Part shown: positions 17,403 to 26,400 of the stretch, piece by piece | How positions within the stretch are numbered: position 1 is the first letter of the stretch | Layout of the letters: each line of letters starts with the position of its first letter | Origin: Marinomonas balearica | GTDB taxonomy: Bacteria; Pseudomonadota; Gammaproteobacteria; Pseudomonadales; Marinomonadaceae | DNA: 64,000 nucleotides | NCBI RefSeq assembly: GCF_004362145.1 | Contig: NZ_SNXC01000012.1 | Location: 124,001-188,000, forward strand | Direction: 5' to 3' | Notes under the pieces: model-generated | What the model was told of the DNA's origin: nothing | Databases searched by the model: none | What the model saw: only the letters and a program-made list of their open reading frames with translations | Made by a program: the position numbers and the translations under genes

Positions 17403-18568
17403 GCGCGTCTCAGCGAACTAATATTAATCTTTTTTACCACCGCTTTTAGAAAAAGCACGGCCAGAATCGCAGCACAGATCACTGAAAGCCCGTTTGCCAT
17501 ATCCGAGTGATCATGGCTATATGCCGGAACAATCGTAATAGATAGCTGTTCAAGCATATAATCTAACAAGAGGCCGAAAGACAATGCGCCTCCTATCACT
17601 CCGCCAAGATAACCGAACAAAGCACGTTTTCCGAGTTGGTGGGTTATCACCCCTAATGTGGCGATGTTTGTTGCTGGACCTGCCATCATAAAAACCAAAA
17701 CTGCGCCGGGAGAAACGCCAGCAAGCATCAAGCCTGCCGCTATGGGAGTAGACGCCGTTGCACAAATATACATAGGCACAGAAATCAGGATCATTACAAG
17801 CATGGTCACAAAGCTATCCCCCCATTGAATCAGAAAATCCTTGGGTAAATACGTCTGAATCAATGCTGCGAAACCTAATCCAATCACCAGCCAAACCACC
17901 GTGTTTTCAATTAAATCCCCTGTCGCATAGGCAAAAGCGGATTTGGCTCGCTGGTAAATGCCGGATGAAGAAGGCGATTTTTCTGCGGTTGAGGTTTTCG
18001 AAGCGCAACAGTGAGATGAGCTCTCGCTATTGGCTTTAGGCTCTTCTAATTTCTTTTCTAGTCTCTTTTCTAATTTCTCTGGCGCGTGCTTTTGCGAGCA
18101 ACAAGACGCTGCTGTCGATGAAGAAGAGTGCGACAAATTCGCCTCTTGATCACCTTTCTCCGATGACTCTGCTTGGTTTTTTCCAACTAAAAGTCCCGCA
18201 AGAATGGCACTAGACACCGCCGCAATTGGCCGCACAATGGCCATAATGGGCCCCATTAACGCGTAGGAAAGTGAGATAGAATCAACCCCTGTTTCGGGAG
18301 TCGACACAAGAAAGGACGTCGTTGCAGCTTTTGATGCACCGGCCTTGCGAAGTCCGATGGCCGCAGGGATCACGCCACAACTGCAAAGAGGCAATGGCGC
18401 GCCAAACAAAGCGGCTTTTATCACGGATTTAAGATCGTCTTGTCCGAGCTGGTCTTTCATCCAATTCATAGGAATAAACGCATTCATTAAGCCTGCCGCA
18501 ATAAAGCCCAACAACAGCCATGGAGCCGAGATAAGAAACATATTCACAAGCTCATTTAGAAATGCCAT
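17399..18568 (-). CDS. Putative Cu/Zn efflux permease (SO_0444/ArsP-like, DUF318)
   Basis: A 389-residue permease. The N-terminal half has the family motif ALFGAPLPLCSCGVIPAAIGLRKAGAS and FLVSTPETGVDS. The C-terminal half repeats it as YICATASTPIAAGL and FMMAGPATNIATL. Between them lies a low-complexity Ser/Glu/Lys linker containing two CC pairs and His, a likely cytoplasmic metal-binding loop. Relatives are annotated as Cu/Zn efflux permeases, or as organoarsenical permeases (ArsP). Start at 18568 rather than 18589 because GGAGG lies seven bases upstream. It overlaps the MerR regulator by 17 bases, and that regulator probably controls it. Confidence 0.8.
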   Translation of the reverse strand: MAFLNELVNMFLISAPWLLLGFIAAGLMNAFIPMNWMKDQLGQDDLKSVIKAALFGAPLPLCSCGVIPAAIGLRKAGASKAATTSFLVSTPETGVDSISLSYALMGPIMAIVRPIAAVSSAILAGLLVGKNQAESSEKGDQEANLSHSSSSTAASCCSQKHAPEKLEKRLEKKLEEPKANSESSSHCCASKTSTAEKSPSSSGIYQRAKSAFAYATGDLIENTVVWLVIGLGFAALIQTYLPKDFLIQWGDSFVTMLVMILISVPMYICATASTPIAAGLMLAGVSPGAVLVFMMAGPATNIATLGVITHQLGKRALFGYLGGVIGGALSFGLLLDYMLEQLSITIVPAYSHDHSDMANGLSVICAAILAVLFLKAVVKKINISSLRRA

Positions 18569-18980
18569 ACAGACCTCCATCATCTTCAAGTGTTTGCAAA
18601 ATTGAACAGTTCAAAGCGCTTTCATCTCCACCGCAACAGGCATCCGACAGTACTTTAAGGGATCGCTCAAATGCTTGTAATTCAGAGATTTTGGTCTGAA
18701 TTTGTGCGCGTTTCAGATCAACCAGCTCTTTAACATCGCCGCAGGCAAAGTCCACCTTATTTTGATCAAGCGAAATCAACTCCTTGATCTCAGCAAGACT
18801 GAACCCCACGCTTTTTGCTCTTAATATAAAAGAAAGGGTTTGCTGATCTTTATCCGAATACAAACGATAGCCAGATTCGCTTCGCTTAGACGGTGCCAGC
18901 AAACCGTTTTTTTCATAAAAACGCAATGTATCTGCGCTTACTCCAAGACGCTTCGCTAATGCTCCAATTTGATAATCCAT
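18552..18980 (-). CDS. MerR-family metal-responsive regulator, ZntR-like
   Basis: A 142-residue MerR regulator: winged helix (IGALAKRLGVSADTLRFYEKNGLL), dimer helix, then a metal loop. Cys80, Cys115, Cys116 and Cys125 correspond to ZntR Cys79, Cys114, Cys115 and Cys124. The ZntR histidine 119 position is Glu120 here, so ligand geometry may differ. It probably activates its own promoter and the overlapping permease when zinc or a similar divalent ion is high. A 20-bp-spacer promoter with a dyad lies 48 bases upstream. Confidence 0.88.
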   Translation of the reverse strand: MDYQIGALAKRLGVSADTLRFYEKNGLLAPSKRSESGYRLYSDKDQQTLSFILRAKSVGFSLAEIKELISLDQNKVDFACGDVKELVDLKRAQIQTKISELQAFERSLKVLSDACCGGDESALNCSILQTLEDDGGLYGISK

Positions 18981-19027
18981 TTACCACCTCACACAGTGTT
19001 CAATGCAACTAATGCTCAATATGTGAA

Positions 19028-19059
19028 AGTATAAACCTTAGAGTTATATCCAAGGTCAA
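19028..19059 (-). promoter_or_regulatory. MerR/ZntR-type promoter with a 20-bp spacer
   Basis: On the minus strand: TTGACC (19054-19059), 20-bp spacer, TATACT (19028-19033). The spacer region holds the near-perfect dyad ACCTTGGA-N6-TCTAAGGT. An overlong spacer carrying a dyad is the signature of MerR-family activation, and 20 bp is the value known for the zntA promoter. Confidence 0.82.
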
Positions 19060-19125
19060 TGACTGACTATCAATTTGTTCAACACGCATTTTTTACACTT
19101 CTAGATTTCAATTAAACAGAATGTA

Positions 19126-19144
19126 AAGCCCGCGAAGTCGGGTT
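19126..19144 (-). terminator. Possible weak terminator after rsgA
   Basis: On the minus strand a CCCG-ACTTCG-CGGG hairpin is followed by CTTTACATT, a poor T-tract. It lies directly after the stop of the gene ending at 19146. Confidence 0.35.
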
Positions 19145-19145
19145 G

Positions 19146-20198
19146 TCACTCTCCTCGTTTGAATCGTTGAGCTTCACTTTGCGACGATCGATAATGCCGA
19201 CTTAATGAGCGATCACGCGCTCGTTTCTCAGCAAGCGTCGCGCCGTTTCTTTCTTGCTCTCTTAAAAGTTTCAAATAGTTGGCTAAGCGTCGTTCATCAA
19301 GACTTCCCTGAGCCAAGGCATTCTGTACAGCACACCCTTTTTCAGATTGATGAGAACAATCACTAAAACGACATTGTCCTGCTAAAGAGTGAACATCGGC
19401 AAAAGCCTCATTTACACCCGATTCACAATCGCTAAGTTGCAGCTCACGCATTCCAGGCGTATCCAACAATACACCACCGTTAGGGATCATATGCAGGGTT
19501 CGTGACACCGTTGTATGTCGGCCTTTATCATCATCGTCTCGGATAGACGCCGTATTCTGTACGGATTCACCCAATAGTCCATTGATCAAAGTCGATTTTC
19601 CAACGCCCGATGATCCCATAACGGCAACGGTATTTCCCGCGGAGCATCCACGTTTTAGAAAAGCGAGGCTGCCTACATCAAGCGCATTAACCGCTTCCAC
19701 AATCAGCAAAGGGTCTAATGATTGAACCTGCGAAACATAAGCATCCACATCCGCACACAAATCCGCTTTAGTGAGCACAACTGTAGGCTGTGCTCCCGCG
19801 TCTTTCACCATCGCTAAATACCGCTCAATGCGATTTAAAGAGAAATCGTTATTTAGCGAAGTCGTGATAAAAACCGTATCAACATTAGCGCAAATGTATT
19901 GTTCAGAAACCTTTTCTCCCGCCGCTCGACGTGAAAACAAAGACACTCTTTCCAACACTCGATCGATCCTACCGTCTCGCAACAGAACCCAATCACCAAC
20001 CGTTAAACTGGGTATATCAGATGAATGTAAAGATGAGGTAAGCACACGCTGTTTGCCCTGATCGGAATAAAAATCTAAATGGCCACGATGCTGACCCGCA
20101 AGCCGTGCAGGAATACAGTAAGACAATTCTTCAAGGGAAAGTTGTTGTTGGAAAAAAGGAGTCCAACCTAATTGAGGTAGAGAGTAAATTTTAGTCAT
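19146..20198 (-). CDS. rsgA: Ribosome small-subunit-dependent GTPase RsgA (YjeQ/EngC family)
   Basis: 350 residues: an N-terminal OB fold, then a circularly permuted GTPase with motifs in order G4 (LTKAD), G1 (GSSGVGKST), G3 (DTPG). A C-terminal zinc finger shows Cys-x4-Cys-x-His-x5-Cys (CRFSDCSHQSEKGC). RsgA checks and helps release late-assembly factors from the 30S subunit. The N-terminus (LGWTPFFQQQL) resembles the second RsgA paralogue found in some gammaproteobacteria, so this may not be the housekeeping copy; that is a guess. Its transcript has an unusual leader (20284-20402). Confidence 0.9.
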   Translation of the reverse strand: MTKIYSLPQLGWTPFFQQQLSLEELSYCIPARLAGQHRGHLDFYSDQGKQRVLTSSLHSSDIPSLTVGDWVLLRDGRIDRVLERVSLFSRRAAGEKVSEQYICANVDTVFITTSLNNDFSLNRIERYLAMVKDAGAQPTVVLTKADLCADVDAYVSQVQSLDPLLIVEAVNALDVGSLAFLKRGCSAGNTVAVMGSSGVGKSTLINGLLGESVQNTASIRDDDDKGRHTTVSRTLHMIPNGGVLLDTPGMRELQLSDCESGVNEAFADVHSLAGQCRFSDCSHQSEKGCAVQNALAQGSLDERRLANYLKLLREQERNGATLAEKRARDRSLSRHYRSSQSEAQRFKRGE

Positions 20199-20283
20199 AA
20201 CAAAGCCCTGATACAGGAAAAACCTGCATCCAAAGTGAATCCAAATTAAGACAGAAAGTCTTAAGTTAAGGAAGCCGGGCTAT

Positions 20284-20306
20284 AAAAACGCTAAATTGGC
20301 TTAGCG
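20284..20306 (-). terminator. Attenuator-like terminator hairpin in the rsgA leader
   Basis: On the minus strand CGCTAA-GCCAAT-TTAGCG, a perfect 6-bp stem, is followed by TTTTTA. It starts inside the last codons of a short leader ORF and lies upstream of rsgA. An outer GCCCGG/CCGGGC pair (20311-20316 with 20275-20280) could enclose it as an alternative fold. Confidence 0.55.
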
Positions 20307-20336
20307 AGCTGCCCGGAAGGTCTTTATTACAATCAT
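20301..20336 (-). CDS. Possible 11-residue leader peptide upstream of rsgA
   Basis: ATG 20336 opens a reading frame for MIVIKTFRAAR, ending in TAA. A strong GGAGGG ribosome site (20342-20347) is five bases upstream. A good promoter lies about 40 bases before that, and the stop codon is within the 5' arm of the terminator hairpin. A ribosome translating to the end would therefore block the hairpin. This geometry is that of a transcription-attenuation leader peptide. Nothing in the amino-acid content (two Arg, two Ala, two Ile) points clearly to one amino acid, so a ribosome-status signal is as likely as a tRNA signal. The peptide itself is not recognised. Confidence 0.5.
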   Translation of the reverse strand: MIVIKTFRAAR

Positions 20337-20373
20337 GAACACCCTCCAGATAAAAATAATCAGTTGAGCCTTC

Positions 20374-20402
20374 AATGTAGAGAAGAGTAAGGCGTTAGTC
20401 AA
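20374..20402 (-). promoter_or_regulatory. Sigma70 promoter of the rsgA leader transcript
   Basis: On the minus strand TTGACT (20397-20402), 17-base spacer, TACATT (20374-20379). Transcription would begin near 20367, about 20 bases before the leader peptide ribosome site. The rest of the 375-base gap (to 20573) contains an 8-bp inverted repeat at 20461-20468/20502-20509 and nothing else I recognise. Confidence 0.65.
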
Positions 20403-20573
20403 TCACGAAAGGCTGGTTACGTTGGGATACGTCACATTAATAGGCTAGAGAATATTCAAACGTTCCAAGCCCTAACCCTCCAATAGCATCACTGAGGACT
20501 TTTGGAACGCCTTATTAGCAAATTTAAAAAACAGCGAATAAAAGACAATCAACTCGGTGCTACCGAAACAACA

Positions 20574-21323
20574 CTAGACGTTACCAACACCGCCATCGAC
20601 CAGCAGCTCAGAGCCAAGCATATAACTGGATTCATCCGACGCCAGAAAAACCGCCGCTTTAGCTAGCTCTTCGGTTCGCCCCATGCGACCCAAAGGCACA
20701 AGTTGACGAACCTGTTCCTTTAGCGCTTCTTTTTCCTTTTGAGGTAAACCGAACTTGTCGAAAGCGTCCGTCTCCGTCGGGCCAGGGCTTAGCGAGTTCA
20801 CACGAATACCAAGATGTTTTAGTTCTCCCGAAAGCGTACGACTTAACGACAGTAAACCGGCTTTACTCGCTGCATACACGCTACTTTGTGGTAAGCCTAT
20901 GTGAGCCGATACACTGCCGCACAATATAATAGACGCAGAATCTGACAGAAGCGCTTGCAGTGATTGAATCAAAAAGAATGGACCTTTCAGATTGGTTGAT
21001 ATCACTCGATCAAAGGCCGCTTCATCCCAGTCTGCTACTGGAAGGTGTGTTACGTCTCCAGCATTAACAAAAACAATATCAAGCCTCGGAAAAGTGTCTG
21101 CAATGTAGCACGAAAGAGCTTGTTGACTGGCAATATCACCTGCGTCATTCTGGAATATATGAGCATTATCACCTAATAGTGCTTTCGCCTTTTCGAGCCC
21201 TTCGACATGACGTCCAGTAATCAAGACCTCTGCTCCTGCTGCGATAAACTGCCTCGCAGTCTCAAAGCCTATTCCCGCGCTTCCTCCTGTAATCAACGCG
21301 TATTTTTGGGCTAACCGTCCCAT
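20574..21323 (-). CDS. Short-chain dehydrogenase/reductase (SDR)
   Basis: A 249-residue classical SDR. The cofactor loop is TGGSAGIGFE, the NAG motif is VNAG, and the active site is Ser in CGSVSAHIG plus YAASK (Tyr-x3-Lys). The PGPTETDAF and C-terminal ASDESSYMLGSELLVDGG regions are typical. The arginine after the second strand (TGRHVEG) favours NADP(H). The substrate is unknown. It is divergent from an HxlR regulator 100 bases away, with a palindrome between them, so it is probably the regulator's target. Confidence 0.85.
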   Translation of the reverse strand: MGRLAQKYALITGGSAGIGFETARQFIAAGAEVLITGRHVEGLEKAKALLGDNAHIFQNDAGDIASQQALSCYIADTFPRLDIVFVNAGDVTHLPVADWDEAAFDRVISTNLKGPFFLIQSLQALLSDSASIILCGSVSAHIGLPQSSVYAASKAGLLSLSRTLSGELKHLGIRVNSLSPGPTETDAFDKFGLPQKEKEALKEQVRQLVPLGRMGRTEELAKAAVFLASDESSYMLGSELLVDGGVGNV

Positions 21324-21372
21324 AAGAATTCTCCTTGAAAAAGTAATTTGGAGAAGCCAGTATGTTTACTAA

Positions 21373-21396
21373 AGTACCCTATTGATAGTAGGTACT
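21373..21396. promoter_or_regulatory. Putative HxlR operator between SDR and regulator
   Basis: AGTACC (21373-21378) and GGTACT (21391-21396) are perfect inverted half-sites 12 bases apart in the 100-base divergent gap. HxlR-type winged-helix dimers bind such palindromes. Confidence 0.45.
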
Positions 21397-21423
21397 AATT
21401 GGATACTAAAGGAACTTATAGCA

Positions 21424-21795
21424 ATGACCACATTACTTCCACATTCTGACGAAGCGGATCGTATCCCCCCTTGCCCAATGGTTGATTTCGTTAACATCGT
21501 GTCAGGAAAATGGGCTATTCCAATACTGTATCGACTGATTGTAACCACCGACGCAGTTCGATTTGGAACCTTGCAACGTGCAGTCGCGCCTATCACTCAA
21601 AAAGAGTTGACCAAACAGCTTCGCGCTTTTGAAGACATCGGATTAGTGAAGCGCACCGCCTACCCAGAAATGCCGCCACGGGTCGAATATCAAATTACTG
21701 AGTTGGGGAGGACTTTAAAGCCAACACTCGATTCGCTGGCGAAGTGGATGACGGAACATAAATCAGACTTGTTAGAAAAGCAGTCGCAGCCGTGA
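21424..21795 (+). CDS. HxlR-family transcriptional regulator
   Basis: A 123-residue winged-helix protein with the HxlR pattern: VSGKWAIPILYRL (first helix), RFGTLQRAVAPITQKELTKQLRAFEDIGLVKR (recognition region) and PRVEYQITELGRTLKPTL (wing and last helix). Many members sense electrophiles through a cysteine near the start of the domain. Here one Cys (PPCPMVDF) is present just before it. ATG 21424 is preferred over a TTG at 21382 that would run through the operator region. It probably represses the divergent SDR gene. Confidence 0.85.
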   Translation: MTTLLPHSDEADRIPPCPMVDFVNIVSGKWAIPILYRLIVTTDAVRFGTLQRAVAPITQKELTKQLRAFEDIGLVKRTAYPEMPPRVEYQITELGRTLKPTLDSLAKWMTEHKSDLLEKQSQP

Positions 21796-21812
21796 GTCGA
21801 TCGCTAAGCAAA

Positions 21813-22439
21813 TCAGACTAACCGATTGGCCTTCTCACGAGACGCTTTAATGATCATCTCCGAATTTAGACCGTCGTTTGTCATCACTCGTTGCCATGCT
21901 TGTGGAGCAGTTAAGCCGGTTTTAATATGACGCTCTGCAACGCGCTGGTTACTCACAGAAATTGGTACATCCAAAAACCAAGTTTCATCAAAGACTTCTG
22001 CCTTTAAGCGATTCCAAGGTTCTTCATTGAGCAGCAGATAATTCCCTTCCACCAATACAATCTGATCAGTTGATTTCAGCTCAATGTCATTTTCAATTGG
22101 GTCGCCGTTGTGATGGTCAAAACTAGGAAAAACACCTGAGCCTTTGTGTTTAGCGCCGACCAGCTCTGAAACCAGCCTGACAGCATCAAACGTAAACGGC
22201 GCACCTCGGCGAATATAAGCCTCTTCTCGGTTTGGCATCTGATCAAGTTGATGGCGATACAAGTGATAGCCATCCATTGGGATGACCATCAACCTATCGC
22301 CAAGCGCATCTTTAAGCTGCGCTGCAAAGGTGCTTTTTCCGCTACCCGGAGCGCCGACTAAACCGATCCAATATTGTTCACCTTGGTCAAGCGTTGAGGC
22401 GAGTCGCTGAAGATATGGAATTTGGTTTGAGGACGGCAT
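21813..22439 (-). CDS. P-loop kinase, uridine-kinase/phosphoribulokinase-like family
   Basis: A 208-residue nucleoside-triphosphate kinase. Walker A is GAPGSGKST (residues 29-37), followed by MDGYHLYRHQLDQMPNREEAYIRRGAPFTFD, which is typical of the small PRK/uridine kinase/pantothenate kinase-like group (YFH7/FrcK relatives). Walker B and a lid region lie in VLVEGNYLLL and RVAERHIKTG. It phosphorylates a small sugar, nucleoside or vitamin, but the substrate is not known. It starts 24 bases after the LuxR-type regulator on the same strand, making it the last gene of the sensor-regulator unit. A nucleoside substrate would fit the purine theme, as inference only. Confidence 0.72.
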   Translation of the reverse strand: MPSSNQIPYLQRLASTLDQGEQYWIGLVGAPGSGKSTFAAQLKDALGDRLMVIPMDGYHLYRHQLDQMPNREEAYIRRGAPFTFDAVRLVSELVGAKHKGSGVFPSFDHHNGDPIENDIELKSTDQIVLVEGNYLLLNEEPWNRLKAEVFDETWFLDVPISVSNQRVAERHIKTGLTAPQAWQRVMTNDGLNSEMIIKASREKANRLV

Positions 22440-22463
22440 TTTTGGTACTAACTCATTGATTAA

Positions 22464-23381
22464 TTAGGATTTGGCTAAGACTCTCAATGCAACGCCTGCC
22501 GCCGCAGTGCGGTTTTCGACCCCCAACTTCGGAAAAATTTGTTCAAGGTGCTTGTTAACCGTTCTAGGGCTCATTTCGAGGATTTCGGCGATCTCTCGAT
22601 TCGTTTTGCCGTTTGCGATCCAGCGCAATACTTCGGATTCTCTATCAGTTAAGTTCAACTCAGATTTTAGTAGTTCTACTTCCGTCGGCTTTACGCCATC
22701 TTCTAGCTTGAGTAGCGCTTCTTTCTGTTCTGTATAACCCATCATTTTGATGGATAACGGATACTCTAACCCTTCCAACTTTAAAGTATTCCCCGTTTCG
22801 GGGGAATGAAACAACCAGCTTCTAATTTGCTGAGCAAATTCTGTTGTCTGCCAAACTTGGCTGGCACGGGCTTTGGCTAACAAAGCATAGGTTTGCGGCG
22901 TCGCCCAAGCGATGGAGCCTTGCTCCGTTGCTGTCATGAGGTATTGCCCCATACTGTCTAACGCCGATTGCGCATTGTTTGCCTGACGCGCATTGTTCAG
23001 ATGTACACGCATTCGTGCAATCAGTTCGTTGGGTTGAATGGGTTTGGTGAGGTAATCGACGCCACCCGCTTCTAGGCCTCGAACGATGTCGTCGGTGTCG
23101 CTTAGCCCTGTCATAAAAATCACTGGAATACTCGAAAGATTGGGGTCGGCCTTTAACGCTTTGCACGCTTCAAAGCCATCCATGGTCGGCATAATGGCGT
23201 CCAGCAATATAATATCGGGGCGAATTCTCTTAGCGATAGTAAGTGCCTGCTTACCTTCTAAAGCCACAAGCACATCCATATTGGCAGCTTCCAACGTGTC
23301 GTGAATCAGGCTTAGAGCGTCGGGCGAATCATCCGCTACCAGTACAACTTCACTTCTCACGAGATCACTTGTGGTGTTCAT
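22464..23381 (-). CDS. Response regulator, receiver plus LuxR-type helix-turn-helix
   Basis: 305 residues. The receiver has acidic pocket residues Asp17/Asp18, phosphoacceptor Asp61 (LLDAIMP) and Lys113 (LTKPI). A middle region of about 110 residues is unassigned. The C-terminal LuxR/NarL HTH (LTDRESEVLRWIANGKTNREIAEIL...TVNKHLEQIF) spans about residues 241-305. It lies 22 bases after the hybrid kinase at 23404, its obvious partner. Likely targets are the neighbouring urea genes; a perfect palindrome upstream of urtA (39126) is a candidate site. The long linker is unusual for NarL-type regulators. Confidence 0.88.
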   Translation of the reverse strand: MNTTSDLVRSEVVLVADDSPDALSLIHDTLEAANMDVLVALEGKQALTIAKRIRPDIILLDAIMPTMDGFEACKALKADPNLSSIPVIFMTGLSDTDDIVRGLEAGGVDYLTKPIQPNELIARMRVHLNNARQANNAQSALDSMGQYLMTATEQGSIAWATPQTYALLAKARASQVWQTTEFAQQIRSWLFHSPETGNTLKLEGLEYPLSIKMMGYTEQKEALLKLEDGVKPTEVELLKSELNLTDRESEVLRWIANGKTNREIAEILEMSPRTVNKHLEQIFPKLGVENRTAAAGVALRVLAKS

Positions 23382-23403
23382 CTTTATCCATTCTCAATTC
23401 AAA

Positions 23404-26400
23404 TTACGATGATGGTTGCTGTAGATGTTGTTCTAGATATTGCGCAATACTTTCAAATTGAAAGCTCTTATACAGCGCTTCCAGATGATTCATGTGTAAC
23501 TCCGACATCCATTTCATTTGATCAAGGCTATCGAGTGTACTACGAATGCCTTTTTTGTACCCCATTTCTGAAAACGCAATCAATTCTCTAATCAGGTCAT
23601 GGTCTTGAATATATGCATTTTCATCCACCGGATCAGAGCGTTTTTCATCTTCTTTAGGGTCGAACTCAGAAACGAGATGCGCTTCAGAGTCGGTATTGGA
23701 TGATTGATAAACCCACTCAATAGCAAGCCAGCTCTTTACCACTTCAAGCAACGTACCGTTGTTAATTGGTTTCACTAAATACTGATTAAATGCTGCCTGT
23801 TCGTCTGGCTTACGCTGACTTTCTTGTGCATCGGCAGACAACATAACAATGGGCGATGTGAACCCTTGATCACGAAGGTGCTTCGCTAGGCTTAAACCGT
23901 CCATTCCCGGCATCGATACATCGAGTATAAAGAGATCCGGTGAGACAGAGTCCAATTGCTCCAAACACGCTTTAGCATCGGACGCTTCCAACACATTAAA
24001 CCCAATGGGCGACAATATATCCGATAACAACCCGCGCACAACGGGATCATCATCGACGACCATAATAGACCTTTGATACCCTTCATAACTTACTATGCGC
24101 TGATGTAAACTCGTTTGGGCATCTGGATGGTTTACCCACGGTAGCAATAAGCTAACGGTAAATTCACTGCCTGTACCCACTTTAGAGTTCGCTTTAAGGT
24201 CTCCTCCCATTATTTCTGTCAGCAGTTTAACAATCGTTAAACCTAACCCCGTTCCCGGTAGATTTGCGGAGTATTTGTCTCGCACACGTTCAAACGGGTC
24301 AAAAATACGCTGTAAGTATTCTGGTTTAATACCGACACCCGTGTCTAAAATATGAAATTCCGCAACCTGATTACGGTAGTTAATTTCGAATGTCACTTTC
24401 CCTTTTTGCGTATACTTCACGGCGTTCGATAATAAATTAATCAGTATTTGTCGCAGCCGTTTTTCATCGGTCACAACAAAACGCGGTAAAGGAGCACGAA
24501 TATTAAGCTCGAACTCGATGCCTTTTCCTTTTGCCTGCATTTCAAACATGCTTTCGAGTTGCTCTATTAAGTTCGGTAAATCCACCGTATTACGGTATAG
24601 ATCAAATCGCCCTGCCTCAATTTTGGAAATGTCCAACAACCCTTCAATCAAATCGGCCAAATACAAACCACTGCGCTGAATAATATCTAAGCCGTTTTGG
24701 TGCTGCGTAGGCACATCTTTCTTATCGGAAAGCAATTGCGCGTAACCAATAATGGATTGCAGCGGCGTACGTAGTTCATGACTAATTCCGGTCAAATAGC
24801 GACTTTTCGCTTCATTTGCTCGCTCAGCCAACTCTTTTGCATCTTGTAATGCACGATCGGTTTCTTGGTGAGCATCAATCTCTTTTACTAATTTTCGCGT
24901 TTGACGGTTAGATTCTTTCTGCGCTACCACTCGACTCTCATGGGCTAACAAAAAGAGCCAAGACAATACCCCTGAAACAATCAACAATGTAAAAAACAGC
25001 GCCCACATCGTGTCTTGCAATAACACCGCTTCACTGGCGGTTTCTGGTGACATTTGTCGGTAAATCAGCAGCATCAACGCCGCATTAATTAAATTAATGA
25101 AAAACAGTAATAAGGTAAAACGTCCAAATCGAGAGCTGATGGCTTTCACCGCCCGCTTAGGCAAAAACAATCGCAGAAAATAGCCACTTTGGGCGCTGAT
25201 GTTCGCTCTCGGTTTGCAGCTCTCTAAACAACGAACGTCTAACGAACAGCACAACGAACAAATCGGCTGAATATAGGCAGGACAAAAGCTCATGTCTTCT
25301 GTCTCAAATTTATTTTGGCAAATACCGCAGGTTAACGTCACGAGATTGGCATGAGGGTGTCGTACTCGCTCTGCATCAATCAAAGGAACAAGCTCTGGAC
25401 TCTGCCTAGCTAAATAGTATTTCCCTTTCGTAAACCAAGCGATTGCGGGGACGCAGACAAAACAGGTTGCTAGAGAGATAAAATGACTCAAACTTTTGGC
25501 CACTTCACCAAATGCCCCTAGATAACTGACCAACCCAATGACCGTCGCAATCAACATAGATCCCGTTCCGACAGGGTTAATGTCGTATAAATGCGCTCGT
25601 TTAAACTCAATGTAATTTGGGCTTAAGCCCAAGGGTTTGTTGATTAATAAATCGGCTGCCAAGCTGCCTAACCAACTCACGGCACTGATGGCAAACACAC
25701 TTAAAATAGCCCCCAGAGCCTGATAAATACCCAGCTCCATCAACAACAACGCAATGGTAACGTTAAACACCAACCAGACGACTCGTCCGGGGTGGCTATG
25801 GGTCAGCCGAGAGAAAAAGTTCGACCAAGCAATTGAGCCAGCATATGCATTGGTTAAATTGATTTTCATCTGACAAATGAATACGAACACTGCCGCTAAT
25901 ATCAGAGCGGTAGTAGGAGAGGTCGTCAAAAAGAGAAAGATACGCTGATATAGAAAAGTCGGATCGGTTGCCTGAATGGCTGAAGCGCCATCCGAGATTG
26001 CTAAGTACGCTAAGAACGATCCAAGCAGCATCTTTATCGCACCGATAAACACCCAACCCGGCCCAGCTAGCACCAACCAAAACCACCAGCGTTTTGCATT
26101 TTCATTGGTTTTTTTAGGGAAAAAGCGTAAGTAATCCACTTGCTCGCCAATTTGCGCCATTAACGCAAACAGTACCGATGCCGCAGCACCAAACAAAACC
26201 CAATCAAAGTGCGCTCCTTCTGGAAGCTGAGGCGGAGTGTAATTAGACCAATCATCAATGTGCCGATACTCTGTAGTCAGTACCACTGCAATGGCCGCAA
26301 ACTGCAGCACCAGCCAAATCCACTGAGTACCATTTTGAAAACGGCTAATGGCTCGAATACCGTGTGTAACAATCGGGATAACCAATAATGCAGACAAGGC

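Noticed and set aside
20461..20509. 8-bp inverted repeat CGTTCCAA/TTGGAACG downstream of the SDR gene
   Set aside because: 33-base loop and no T-tract; too weak to call a terminator.
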